Both the position numbers and the translations under genes were made by a program. The notes below the pieces were generated by a model. It did no database searches. It was not told where the DNA came from and saw only the letters and a list, made by a program, of their open reading frames with translations. Shown piece by piece: positions 1 to 5,821 of a stretch of 7,030 bases of DNA. Origin of the DNA: Verrucomicrobiota bacterium (GTDB taxonomy: Bacteria > Verrucomicrobiota > Verrucomicrobiia > Chthoniobacterales > UBA10450); NCBI GenBank assembly GCA_003218615.1, contig QHOD01000252.1:1-7030 (forward strand), read 5' to 3'. Numbering within the stretch: position 1 is the stretch's first letter; every line of letters begins with the position of its first letter.

Positions 1-1688
1 AGCTGAACGCCAATATCAAGACGCCCGGCATGGCGAACATTTTCTGGATGCCGATCCAGACGCGCACCGAAATGCTAGCTACCGGGTTCCGCAGCGTGCT
101 CGGTGTAAAAGTTTTCGGGCCAGATCTCGGCGAAATCCAAAAGCTGGCCGTGCAAGTCGAAAAAGAACTCGCAGATTTACCAAACACGCGCAGCGCGTTT
201 GCCGAGCGCACCGTTGGCGGTTATTTCCTAGACTTCACCGTTAACCGCGAAGCCGCGGCGCGCTACGGTTTAAGAGTTGGCGAAGTGAATGATATCGTCG
301 AGTCAGCCATCGGCGGCAAAAACATCACGACCACCGTTGAGGGGCGCGAGCGTTACCCGGTCAACGCGCGTTATGCCCGTGATTTTCGGCAGGACATCGA
401 CGCACTCAAACGCGTGCTTGTCGCTACGCCCACCGGTGCGCAGGTGCCGATCGACTTGCTCGCTGACATTCGCTACAAGACCGGTCCTCCTTCCGTGCGC
501 AGTGAGAACGGAAAATTGGTCGGGTTCGTTTTTGTGGACATTACCGCGAGCGACATCGACGGCTACGTTCGTAAGGCGTCGCAACAGCTGAGCCAGCGCA
601 TTCAGTATCCGCCAGGATATTACGTTTCGTGGGCAGGCCAGTTCCAATATCTGCAAGCGGCCAAGGAGCGCCTCAAGATCGTGATCCCTTTCACGCTGCT
701 GATCATTTTCGTGCTCCTCTACATGAACACGAGATCGTTGGTGAAAACTGCAATCGTGTTACTCGCCGTGCCGTTCTCGCTTATTGGCGCATTCTGGCTG
801 CTTTTTATCCTCGGCTACAACATGAGCGTCGCCGTTTGGGTTGGACTCATCGCGCTTGCTGGACTCGACGCCGAGACAGGCGTCGTCATGCTGCTCTACC
901 TCGATCACGCATGGGAAAAATTCAGAGCCGAGGGGCGAATGACCTCGATGCGCAATTTGCACGACGCCGTCATCGAAGGGGCTGTCGGCCGCGTCCGACC
1001 GAAAATCATGACCGTGTGCGCGATCCTGTTCGGCTTGTTGCCGATCATGTGGTCGCCCGCGATGCAAGCAGGCGCCGATGTAATGAAACGCATCGCCACA
1101 CCGATGATCGGCGGCGTTGTTACCTCCGCAATCCTGGAGTTGCTCATTTATCCCGTGATCTACGTCATCTGGCGGCGACGCGAACTGCCGGATAGGACTG
1201 AAGAAGAGCCTGCGCCGCTCGTTCCTGCCGCGCTGGTACTCTCTGAACGAGTCCGGCATCGTTTGCCGAGAATCATCTCCACCACCCTCATCGCGATTGG
1301 GCTGATTTACGGCGCGAGTTTCGTCTGGCACAAAGCCTCTGCGAGAAAAATTGCTATCCCGCCTTTTGCCACTCAGACCGTGAACGATCTCACGATAAAG
1401 CTGATGGTTCCAGCAGGTCAGCTTCAAAAAGGCGACAACGATGTCCTGATCGAGTTTCGCGATTCAGGAGGGCAATTTGTCGATGTTGGGAACGTGAATT
1501 TCAACATCGACATGAACATGCCCGGGATGCAAATGCGCTCCGCCGCCATCGTCGAACGGGCGAATACGCCAGGCCAGTACCGTGCGAAAACCAAGATCGA
1601 CATGTCTGGTGATTGGAATGCGAGAGTTTCCTATCAAGGCCCGAAGGGAAACGAGCAAACCACTTTCCCCATCAACGTTAGACCGTGA
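1..1688 (+). CDS. CusA/CzcA-type heavy-metal efflux RND permease with C-terminal YtkA/FixH-like domain (5'-truncated)
   Basis: This is the C-terminal part of an inner-membrane RND permease, which exports metal ions using the proton gradient as part of a tripartite pump. The frame is open to the left edge: codons before the ATG at 30 read LNANIKTPG and continue the family alignment, so that ATG is internal. Counting from it, residues 1-215 are the second periplasmic porter loop (MPIQTRTEMLATG, SWAGQFQYL). Membrane helices follow at about 216-235, 241-263, 266-292, 327-344 and 357-381. Glu282 (AGLDAETGVVM) and Lys325 (GRVRPKIMT) match proton-relay residues known from CusA. The core ends near WRRRELP (381-387). 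An extra helix (about 414-433) then leads to a periplasmic beta-rich domain (440-552) resembling YtkA/FixH, with DMNMPGMQM at 494-502. E. coli CusA lacks this tail. There is no methionine between residues 15 and about 231, so Cu/Ag specificity is uncertain. Class is certain; the exact metal is not. Confidence 0.93.
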   Translation, partial: LNANIKTPGMANIFWMPIQTRTEMLATGFRSVLGVKVFGPDLGEIQKLAVQVEKELADLPNTRSAFAERTVGGYFLDFTVNREAAARYGLRVGEVNDIVESAIGGKNITTTVEGRERYPVNARYARDFRQDIDALKRVLVATPTGAQVPIDLLADIRYKTGPPSVRSENGKLVGFVFVDITASDIDGYVRKASQQLSQRIQYPPGYYVSWAGQFQYLQAAKERLKIVIPFTLLIIFVLLYMNTRSLVKTAIVLLAVPFSLIGAFWLLFILGYNMSVAVWVGLIALAGLDAETGVVMLLYLDHAWEKFRAEGRMTSMRNLHDAVIEGAVGRVRPKIMTVCAILFGLLPIMWSPAMQAGADVMKRIATPMIGGVVTSAILELLIYPVIYVIWRRRELPDRTEEEPAPLVPAALVLSERVRHRLPRIISTTLIAIGLIYGASFVWHKASARKIAIPPFATQTVNDLTIKLMVPAGQLQKGDNDVLIEFRDSGGQFVDVGNVNFNIDMNMPGMQMRSAAIVERANTPGQYRAKTKIDMSGDWNARVSYQGPKGNEQTTFPINVRP

Positions 1689-2317
1689 ATCCGGCGAATG
1701 ATCGAAAGCAGCAGCTTTGCGAGGGGCGCCGATTAGAGCACTTCACGCTCGGCTGGAATCTGACCGAGGCGGCTGTTGCTGTCGGCGCGGGCGTATTTGC
1801 TGGCAGCATCGCGCTGATCGGATTTGGAATCGACTCTCTCATCGAAAGTTTGTCCGGCGGAATTTTGCTGTGGCGTTTGCATGCAACCGAAACAACCGAG
1901 AAACGTGAGCGCCTCGCGCTCAGACTCGTCGGCGTCAGCTTTTTCGTGCTGGCGTTCTATGTTGCGTTTGAAGCAGGCAAGTCACTTCTGCACAGCGAAG
2001 AACCGGAAACAAGCGTGGTCGGTATTGCCCTTTCCATCGTCTCACTGATCGTAATGCCGTTGCTGGCTCGGGCAAAACGTAGCGTCGCAGCAAAGCTCGA
2101 CAGTCGCGCGTTACACGCGGATTCACGACAGACAGACATCTGCGCCTATTTATCGGCGATCCTGCTCGGCGGCCTTTTGCTGAACGCGCTTTTCGGCTGG
2201 TGGTGGGCAGATCCAATCGCCGCAGTATGCATGTTGCCACTGATTTTCCGCGAGGGAATGGAAGCCGTGCGCGATCGGCCATCCTGCCACCACGAGAGCT
2301 TTCAGCTTCCCAAGTGA
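1685..2317 (+). CDS. Cation diffusion facilitator-like transporter lacking the C-terminal domain
   Basis: This 210-residue membrane protein resembles the transmembrane half of CDF (cation efflux) proteins, which exchange divalent metals for protons. I count about six hydrophobic segments, from residue 22 (LGWNLTEAAVAVGAGV) to about 190. Polar residues that could bind metal sit in helices: Asn25 and Glu28 in the first, Asp50 and Glu54 (GIDSLIES) in the second, and His144, Asp146 and Asp151 (HADSRQTD) in the fifth. The classical HxxxD spacing of well-studied members is not reproduced. The protein stops soon after the sixth helix with a short CHH-containing tail, so the cytoplasmic regulatory domain is absent, as in the known CTD-lacking CDFs. 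The start is GTG, sharing four bases (GTGA) with the stop of the RND gene. No Shine-Dalgarno is visible, which suggests translational coupling. The context points to metal export; the substrate is unknown. Confidence 0.85.
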   Translation: MNPANDRKQQLCEGRRLEHFTLGWNLTEAAVAVGAGVFAGSIALIGFGIDSLIESLSGGILLWRLHATETTEKRERLALRLVGVSFFVLAFYVAFEAGKSLLHSEEPETSVVGIALSIVSLIVMPLLARAKRSVAAKLDSRALHADSRQTDICAYLSAILLGGLLLNALFGWWWADPIAAVCMLPLIFREGMEAVRDRPSCHHESFQLPK

Positions 2318-2358
2318 TGCAAAACGATCACACCCCGATGAAAACCAAAATAAAGGCT

Positions 2359-2394
2359 TTGAAGCCGGAGTCTTGTCAGCGAATCTGGCTTCAA
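2359..2394. terminator. Putative bidirectional terminator between converging genes
   Basis: TTGAAGCC (2359-2366) and GGCTTCAA (2387-2394) form a perfect 8-bp inverted repeat. The stem can extend inward through G.T, G-C and A-T pairs, one G.A mismatch, then T-A and C-G, leaving an 8-nt loop. On the + strand it is followed by CAATTTT; on the - strand by AGCCTTTATTTT. It lies 41 bp after the CDF-like gene and overlaps the stop codon of the convergent DUF1622 gene, so it can serve both operons. The T-tracts are short or interrupted, so termination strength is uncertain. Confidence 0.6.
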
Positions 2395-2756
2395 CAATTT
2401 TCTCCATGTGGCACCTCACGGCGCCACGGCAATCTTCCTTCGATTTCCAGTTGTAGCGATAAACTCAGGAACGTGCGGATGAGCACGATCAGGCCCAGGA
2501 CCAGCACGTTTTGCAATGTTGGCGCGACAACAACGGTTCTGATAATGTCGCCAGCAATAAGGAATTCGAGACCGAGCAAAATCGCGCGCCCGACGTCCTG
2601 CCGGTAAAGCGAATAGTAATTGCCGGTGCTCTGCGCGCGATGGATTGCGAGTCGCGCGGTTGCGACGAGGGCGCCTCCCACTACGATAAATACACCTATC
2701 CCATCCACACTGGTACCAACGACGTCCATGATGTGCCGATAGTATTCCATGCTCAT
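2391..2756 (-). CDS. DUF1622 family small membrane protein
   Basis: This 121-residue protein matches what I know of the DUF1622 family, whose function is not established. Hydrophobic helices lie at about residues 14-35 (GTSVDGIGVFIVVGGALVAT), 57-73 and 82-103. The signature region is LGLEFLIAGDIIRTVVV (61-77) followed by PTLQNVLVLGLIVLIRTFLS (79-98), and a short basic cytoplasmic-looking tail ends in EIEGRLPWRRE. The length is normal for the family. Two start codons compete, ATG at 2756 and ATG at 2750; neither has a clear ribosome binding site, and I keep the longer. It begins 26 bp after the acpS stop on the same strand, so it may be the last gene of that operon, although it has no known link to B6 or acyl-carrier-protein metabolism. 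Its final codons overlap the putative terminator stem. Confidence 0.87.
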   Translation of the reverse strand: MSMEYYRHIMDVVGTSVDGIGVFIVVGGALVATARLAIHRAQSTGNYYSLYRQDVGRAILLGLEFLIAGDIIRTVVVAPTLQNVLVLGLIVLIRTFLSLSLQLEIEGRLPWRREVPHGENC

Positions 2757-2782
2757 GTCGATTGGCGTAACGGTCGGTGACG

Positions 2783-3163
2783 TTAACCGTCAAGCACAAT
2801 GCAGGCGATAGCGTGATGCTCGGTATGGCTAAGAGTAACGAAAGCAGACGTGACCCCCCGCTTTGCGGCAAGCTCCTGCGCCGGGCCCGAAAAGACTACA
2901 AACGGCTCGCCGCTCGGCTTTTTGCGAATATCGATGTCGCGCCAGCCCATCGCTTTGCCGATTCCGGTGCCGAATGCTTTCGAAACAGCTTCTTTCGCTG
3001 CAAACCGCGCAGCCAAGTGGCGCGCTGGGAATTTCATCGACATCGAATACTCAATCTCGCCGTCGGTGAAAACACGGTGAAGAAATCGATCACCGAAACG
3101 ATCGATTGAATGCTGAATGCGCGCGCACTCGACAAGATCGACACCGATGCCGAGTACGCTCAT
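2783..3163 (-). CDS. acpS: Holo-[acyl-carrier-protein] synthase AcpS
   Basis: AcpS transfers the 4'-phosphopantetheine group of coenzyme A to a serine of acyl carrier protein, turning on fatty acid synthesis in the cytoplasm. The 126-residue length is normal for the short bacterial AcpS class. The N-terminal GIGVDLVEC motif contains the Mg2+-binding Asp9, and RFAAKEAVSKAFGTGIG (53-69) contains Glu58, both at the E. coli positions. The C-terminal VTLSHTEHHAIA (109-120) corresponds to the conserved LS-x-x-x-H region of the family. The ATG start shares the bases ATGA with the stop of pdxJ, and no Shine-Dalgarno precedes it, so translation is probably coupled to pdxJ. The pdxJ-acpS pair is a widespread bacterial arrangement. 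Confidence 0.97.
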   Translation of the reverse strand: MSVLGIGVDLVECARIQHSIDRFGDRFLHRVFTDGEIEYSMSMKFPARHLAARFAAKEAVSKAFGTGIGKAMGWRDIDIRKKPSGEPFVVFSGPAQELAAKRGVTSAFVTLSHTEHHAIACIVLDG

Positions 3164-3912
3164 CCGGGATAATTCGCCATCGCGGCCAGCATTTCTTTCA
3201 CTGCGGCTCCGAGTCCGACCGAGATCGCGCGCGACACGATGGAGTGGCCAATGTTGAGTTCTGTCAGATTAGGAATCTGATGGATGAGCGCGATATTTTT
3301 GTAATTGATTCCGTGACCGGCATTAACTTGGAGATGTGATTCTGATGCAGCCCGTGCCGCTGCCCGCAGCTTTTCCAGCTCTTCTTTCTGGATCTTTTCT
3401 GTAAATGCGTTCGCCAGTTTGCCGGTATGTAACTCAACCATTTCAACGCCCAGCTCAGCCGCGGTATCGACTGTTTCTAAAGTAGGATCGATAAAGAGAC
3501 TGACCCGGATTCCAGCAAGTTGCAGACGTTTGATGGTTGCCTCCAGCTCCTTGCGCTGTGCAAGGACATCCAGTCCTCCCTCCGTTGTTACTTCTTCACG
3601 CTTTTCCGGAACGAGGCAGACTTCATCTGGCACAATGCGCAATGCAACATCGACAATCTCCTCTGTATTGCCCATTTCGAGATTTAACTTCGTCATGATG
3701 TTCTGGCGCAATCGCTCGATATCGCGATCTTGAATGTGACGGCGATCACCGCGCAGATGCGTCACGATGCCGCTGGCGCCGGCTCGCTCGCAAATCGAAG
3801 CCGCTACAATCGGATCGGGCTCCGCGTTCTTAGATTCCGGCATCGTGGCGTAACGCGCCTGGCGCAGCGTCGCCACGTGATCGATGTTGACTCCCAAACG
3901 CAAACCGCTCAT
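3160..3912 (-). CDS. pdxJ: Pyridoxine 5'-phosphate synthase PdxJ
   Basis: PdxJ condenses 1-deoxy-D-xylulose 5-phosphate with 3-amino-2-oxopropyl phosphate, the ring-closing step of DXP-dependent vitamin B6 synthesis in the cytoplasm. Family blocks are present in order: LGVNIDHVATLRQAR (6-20), HLRGDRRHI (52-60), LNLEM (76-80), LVPEKREEVTTEGGLDV (100-116), VSLFID (137-142), ELHTG (160-164), QVNAGHG (195-201) and ELNIGHSI (218-225). His52, Glu79 and His200 correspond to the catalytic His/Glu/His set of E. coli. The second block reads HLRGD where the family normally has HLRED. An N-terminal loop (YATMPESKNAEPDP) is a few residues longer than in E. coli. I chose the ATG at 3912 (250 residues), which fits the family's N-terminus; an in-frame GTG at 3936 would add eight residues with no family match. 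The downstream acpS overlaps by 4 bp. Confidence 0.97.
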   Translation of the reverse strand: MSGLRLGVNIDHVATLRQARYATMPESKNAEPDPIVAASICERAGASGIVTHLRGDRRHIQDRDIERLRQNIMTKLNLEMGNTEEIVDVALRIVPDEVCLVPEKREEVTTEGGLDVLAQRKELEATIKRLQLAGIRVSLFIDPTLETVDTAAELGVEMVELHTGKLANAFTEKIQKEELEKLRAAARAASESHLQVNAGHGINYKNIALIHQIPNLTELNIGHSIVSRAISVGLGAAVKEMLAAMANYPG

Positions 3913-3977
3913 TTGATCGCGCCAAATAGGACTCACCCCGCGAGCCGGAGCAAGCTCTAAACGATACGCGAACGTTG

Positions 3978-3996
3978 TGGAGGCGCGTGTCCTCCA
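3978..3996. repeat. Short inverted repeat upstream of pdxJ
   Basis: TGGAGG (3978-3983) and CCTCCA (3991-3996) can form a 6-bp stem with a 7-nt loop, CGCGTGT. It lies 66 bp upstream of the pdxJ ATG and about 80 bp downstream of the small secreted protein gene. No T-tract follows on either strand, so it is not a typical intrinsic terminator. It could be a leader hairpin, an operator or part of a dispersed repeat. Nothing else recognisable lies in the gap 3913-4073. Confidence 0.35.
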
Positions 3997-4073
3997 TCTC
4001 TAAGAACTATCCAAATGTTTCGATGGGCTGAGCCGGGCAGTTGTTTTTCCTCGTTCGGACCGGCGCCGTACTT

Positions 4074-4307
4074 TCACCGATCGCTCGGGCTCGGCGTGGC
4101 AGGCGCCTGATCTGTTGATCGCTTCTCGGTGGCTTCCGCCTTGGCCTTCCTCAATGCGGTTTTCTCGCCTGCGGTTTCAAGTCCGTTTTTAATTGTCTCT
4201 CCTGTTTTTTTCGCTCCATGCTTTATCTCTTGTAATGTCCCTTCCTGTCCAAGGGCGACGAGTGCTGACGCCGTGACCAAAACGATAACTAAACTGGTTG
4301 TTCTCAT
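4074..4307 (-). CDS. Small secreted helical charged protein
   Basis: I do not recognise a named family. The 77-residue product begins MRTTSLVIVLVTASALVALG, a typical Sec signal peptide with probable cleavage near Gly20-Gln21, leaving about 57 residues. The mature part is Lys/Glu/Ala/Thr-rich, without cysteines or aromatic residues. It runs as predicted helix from GTLQEIKHGAKKTGETIKNG to about residue 60, with a loose 11-residue-like pattern (KKTGETIKNG, LETAGEKTAL) reminiscent of LEA-like or entericidin-like small stress proteins, and then a Pro/Ser tail. The ATG at 4307 is strongly favoured: AAAGGAGGAGATC lies immediately upstream, the best ribosome binding site in the window, whereas a longer in-frame start at 4397 would bury the signal peptide. 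It follows the glycosyltransferase on the same strand, 102 bp downstream. A role in the envelope is inference. Confidence 0.75.
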   Translation of the reverse strand: MRTTSLVIVLVTASALVALGQEGTLQEIKHGAKKTGETIKNGLETAGEKTALRKAKAEATEKRSTDQAPATPSPSDR

Positions 4308-4320
4308 GATCTCCTCCTTT
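4308..4320 (-). promoter_or_regulatory. Strong Shine-Dalgarno of the small secreted protein
   Basis: Read on the - strand, the bases before the ATG at 4307 are AAAGGAGGAGATC, a near-perfect anti-SD match with ideal spacing. It decides the start of the small secreted protein. Its strength contrasts with the missing or weak sites of the neighbouring genes, suggesting high translation of this short product. Confidence 0.75.
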
Positions 4321-4409
4321 TCATTTGCTGTCCGTACAATGAAACGGATGAGGCGTCCGCCTTGCGTGCACGGCGCTCTCCTCGCACTAGCCGTCACGGT
4401 CTCAAATCG

Positions 4410-5147
4410 TTAGGAAGATGTATTGCGGCTTGTCGAAACCGTAAGGCGCATGTCGCCTTGGGCGCTCTCCCGCGTGCGGTGATATTCCGCCGCCTGCTGA
4501 TTCTGGTCGGCGCCGCGGAGATACCGACACGTTGTCAGCAAATCTTTCCATGTTGTCCTACATGGACCATAGAGGGAGAAGCGTCGCGCAGAGGAAATCA
4601 CTGGCGGATGCAGAGTGACAACGCGCCCTTCGCAACGCATTCGACGCGAAAAATCCAGATCCTCGAAAAGATCAAAATTTCGAAAACCGTCGAGTTTTTC
4701 GAAAACGTCTCTGCGAACGAAGATTCCTTGATCACCGAGAAACCATCCGCTCAACCTTGTGCGAACGCCGGCGAGCACGCATGTGCCGCGCAGAAACCAG
4801 GAAGGCGAATCATAGCGTCGGGCAAAACCGCCCCCAACGACATTCCGCTTTGCAATTACAAATTCGATCTTTGTAAGAGCATTTTGCGGCAATCGTGTAT
4901 CAGCGTGAAGAAACAGGAACACGTCGCCTCGCGCAGACCGGGCACCGCGATTCATCTGGCTCGCGCGTTGTTTCACGGCGGTCGATATAACACGCGCGCC
5001 GTGCTCGAGGGCAACCGCGATGCTGCCATCGGAACTGCCCGCGTCGACAACGATAATTTCATGGGCGCTTTCACTCTGTTCGATCGCAGCGAGAGTCGCC
5101 GATAAGTGGCAACTTTCGTTAAAGACGGGAATGATTACGGAGATCAC
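4410..5147 (-). CDS. Family 2 glycosyltransferase, TIGR04283 (rSAM/selenodomain-associated, arsenosugar-type)
   Basis: This is a GT-A fold nucleotide-sugar glycosyltransferase of 245 residues, with no membrane anchor. It opens with VIIPVFNES (4-12), followed by EIIVVDAGSSDGS (30-42), whose Asp35 and Asp40 are expected to contact the nucleotide sugar. RASQMNRGA (61-69) and FLFLHADTRLP (77-87) follow, the latter holding the HAD form of the DxD metal site. GDQGIFVRRDVF (138-149), LFEDLDFSRRM (160-170) and SSARRF (185-190) complete the TIGR04283 pattern. Members of that group often lie beside radical-SAM genes and some are annotated in arsenosugar biosynthesis; no such partner is visible here, so the acceptor is unknown. 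The start is GTG at 5147, giving the standard family N-terminus; an upstream ATG at 5156 is out of frame. No clear ribosome binding site is seen. The last 25 residues look unconserved. Confidence 0.88.
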   Translation of the reverse strand: MISVIIPVFNESCHLSATLAAIEQSESAHEIIVVDAGSSDGSIAVALEHGARVISTAVKQRASQMNRGARSARGDVFLFLHADTRLPQNALTKIEFVIAKRNVVGGGFARRYDSPSWFLRGTCVLAGVRTRLSGWFLGDQGIFVRRDVFEKLDGFRNFDLFEDLDFSRRMRCEGRVVTLHPPVISSARRFSLYGPCRTTWKDLLTTCRYLRGADQNQQAAEYHRTRESAQGDMRLTVSTSRNTSS

Positions 5148-5273
5148 CGATAGCCATTTCGACCAATAATTCGCACGAGCGCAAGCCGCTTCTTATTCCC
5201 CTCCCCCGGAGCCCGATCGACGTGATGCCTCTCGTACACAAGTAGAAATAACAACCCAGCTTGCTTTCTTGGC

Positions 5274-5279
5274 TATAAT
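5274..5279 (+). promoter_or_regulatory. Candidate -10 box for the secreted-protein operon
   Basis: A perfect TATAAT occurs 57 bp before the ATG at 5337, in a locally AT-rich stretch, on the right strand for the two-gene operon that follows. I see no convincing -35 hexamer at 16-18 bp (the bases there are around ACAACCCAG), and the preceding TGGC is only near an extended -10. The rest of the divergent gap 5148-5336 shows a C-rich run at 5195-5215 and no other recognisable element; the glycosyltransferase promoter must also lie there. Confidence 0.45.
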
Positions 5280-5336
5280 ACCAAAAACTATCGGGACATC
5301 CAAGCAATCAGACGAAGCTAAAAACGAGGAATTCAT

Positions 5337-5813
5337 ATGATCTCAAGGTTAATTATTACAGTGGCTATTGCACTATTCTTTACACCGGCAGCACTAATCT
5401 CTGCCGCAGAGCATCCGGAGCATCCAAAGAAAACCACAGAGCATCCGAAAAAAGGCGGGGAGGAAAAACAAGTCAGCAAGTCTGATATATCCGCCGGCAT
5501 CAAGAAAAACATCGAGGCCGAAAGCAAAAAAAGCAGTGACGCGAAGTTTCACGTTAAGTACGAGGGGCAGGATCTTGCTCTCGACCTGATAAGAGTACAC
5601 GACGATCGGCTGTCCGATCTCGGTGCCGGCAAATACTTCGCTTGTGTGGACATGAAAGCGACGGATGGAAAGACTTACGACATCGATTTCTTCCTGACCG
5701 GACAACCGGGTAAGATGAATGTCACAGAGACGTCGGTTCACAAGATTGATGGAAAGCCGCTCTACAATTGGAAAGAAGAGAACGGCAAATGGCACAAAGT
5801 GGCGGGAAGTTGA
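5337..5813 (+). CDS. Secreted His/Pro/Lys-rich protein with conserved-looking core, function unknown
   Basis: The 158-residue product starts with a signal peptide (residues 1-24, ending LISAA). A short repeat-like segment follows, EHPEHPKKTTEHPKK (25-39), encoded by three copies of GAGCATCC at 5409, 5418 and 5439; its histidines could bind metal. A charged linker (40-69) precedes a compact domain (71-153) with FHVKYEGQDLALDLIRVHDD (71-90), RLSDLGAGKYFACVDMKATD (91-110), GKTYDIDFFLTG and YNWKEENGKWHKV. From memory, similar short secreted hypothetical proteins with an EHP-rich N-terminus and the HDDRLS...YFAC pattern occur in metal-reducing and soil bacteria, but I know no function. It has one cysteine, Cys103. 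The start is supported by GAGGA six bases upstream. The next gene begins 8 bp after its stop, so the two are probably co-transcribed. Confidence 0.85.
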   Translation: MISRLIITVAIALFFTPAALISAAEHPEHPKKTTEHPKKGGEEKQVSKSDISAGIKKNIEAESKKSSDAKFHVKYEGQDLALDLIRVHDDRLSDLGAGKYFACVDMKATDGKTYDIDFFLTGQPGKMNVTETSVHKIDGKPLYNWKEENGKWHKVAGS

Positions 5814-5821
5814 TTTTGCGA

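Noticed and set aside
759..1427. - strand open frame of 222 codons inside the RND gene
   Set aside because: It is antisense to strongly conserved RND helices and is rich in Asp/Arg/His, as expected of a shadow frame.
2416..2871. - strand open frame of 151 codons spanning the DUF1622 gene and the end of acpS
   Set aside because: It overlaps two recognised genes in another frame; its Arg/His-rich text is a frame-shifted image of the DUF1622 coding sequence.
3913..3936. Longer pdxJ from the GTG at 3936
   Set aside because: The extra eight residues do not match the family N-terminus, which begins right before LGVNIDH, and there is no ribosome binding site for the GTG.
4350..4361. AGGCG-TC-CGCCT inverted repeat between the glycosyltransferase and the small protein
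   Set aside because: The 2-nt loop is too tight for a stable full hairpin and there is no T-tract, so I do not call a terminator.
4362..5105. Long + strand open frame of 247 codons opposite the glycosyltransferase
   Set aside because: It is antisense to a gene with clear GT2 motifs, shows no family motif or signal, and has Cys/Arg-rich composition typical of a shadow frame.
5195..5217. C-rich run (G-rich on the - strand) that might form a G-quadruplex upstream of the glycosyltransferase
   Set aside because: Only three runs of three or more G are present, with a shorter fourth, so the usual four-run pattern is not met.
5329..5339. GAATTCATATG before the secreted-protein gene looks like an EcoRI-NdeI expression-vector junction
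   Set aside because: The flanking sequence is continuous with natural intergenic DNA and a native-looking signal peptide; no other vector sequence is present, so chance is the simpler explanation.
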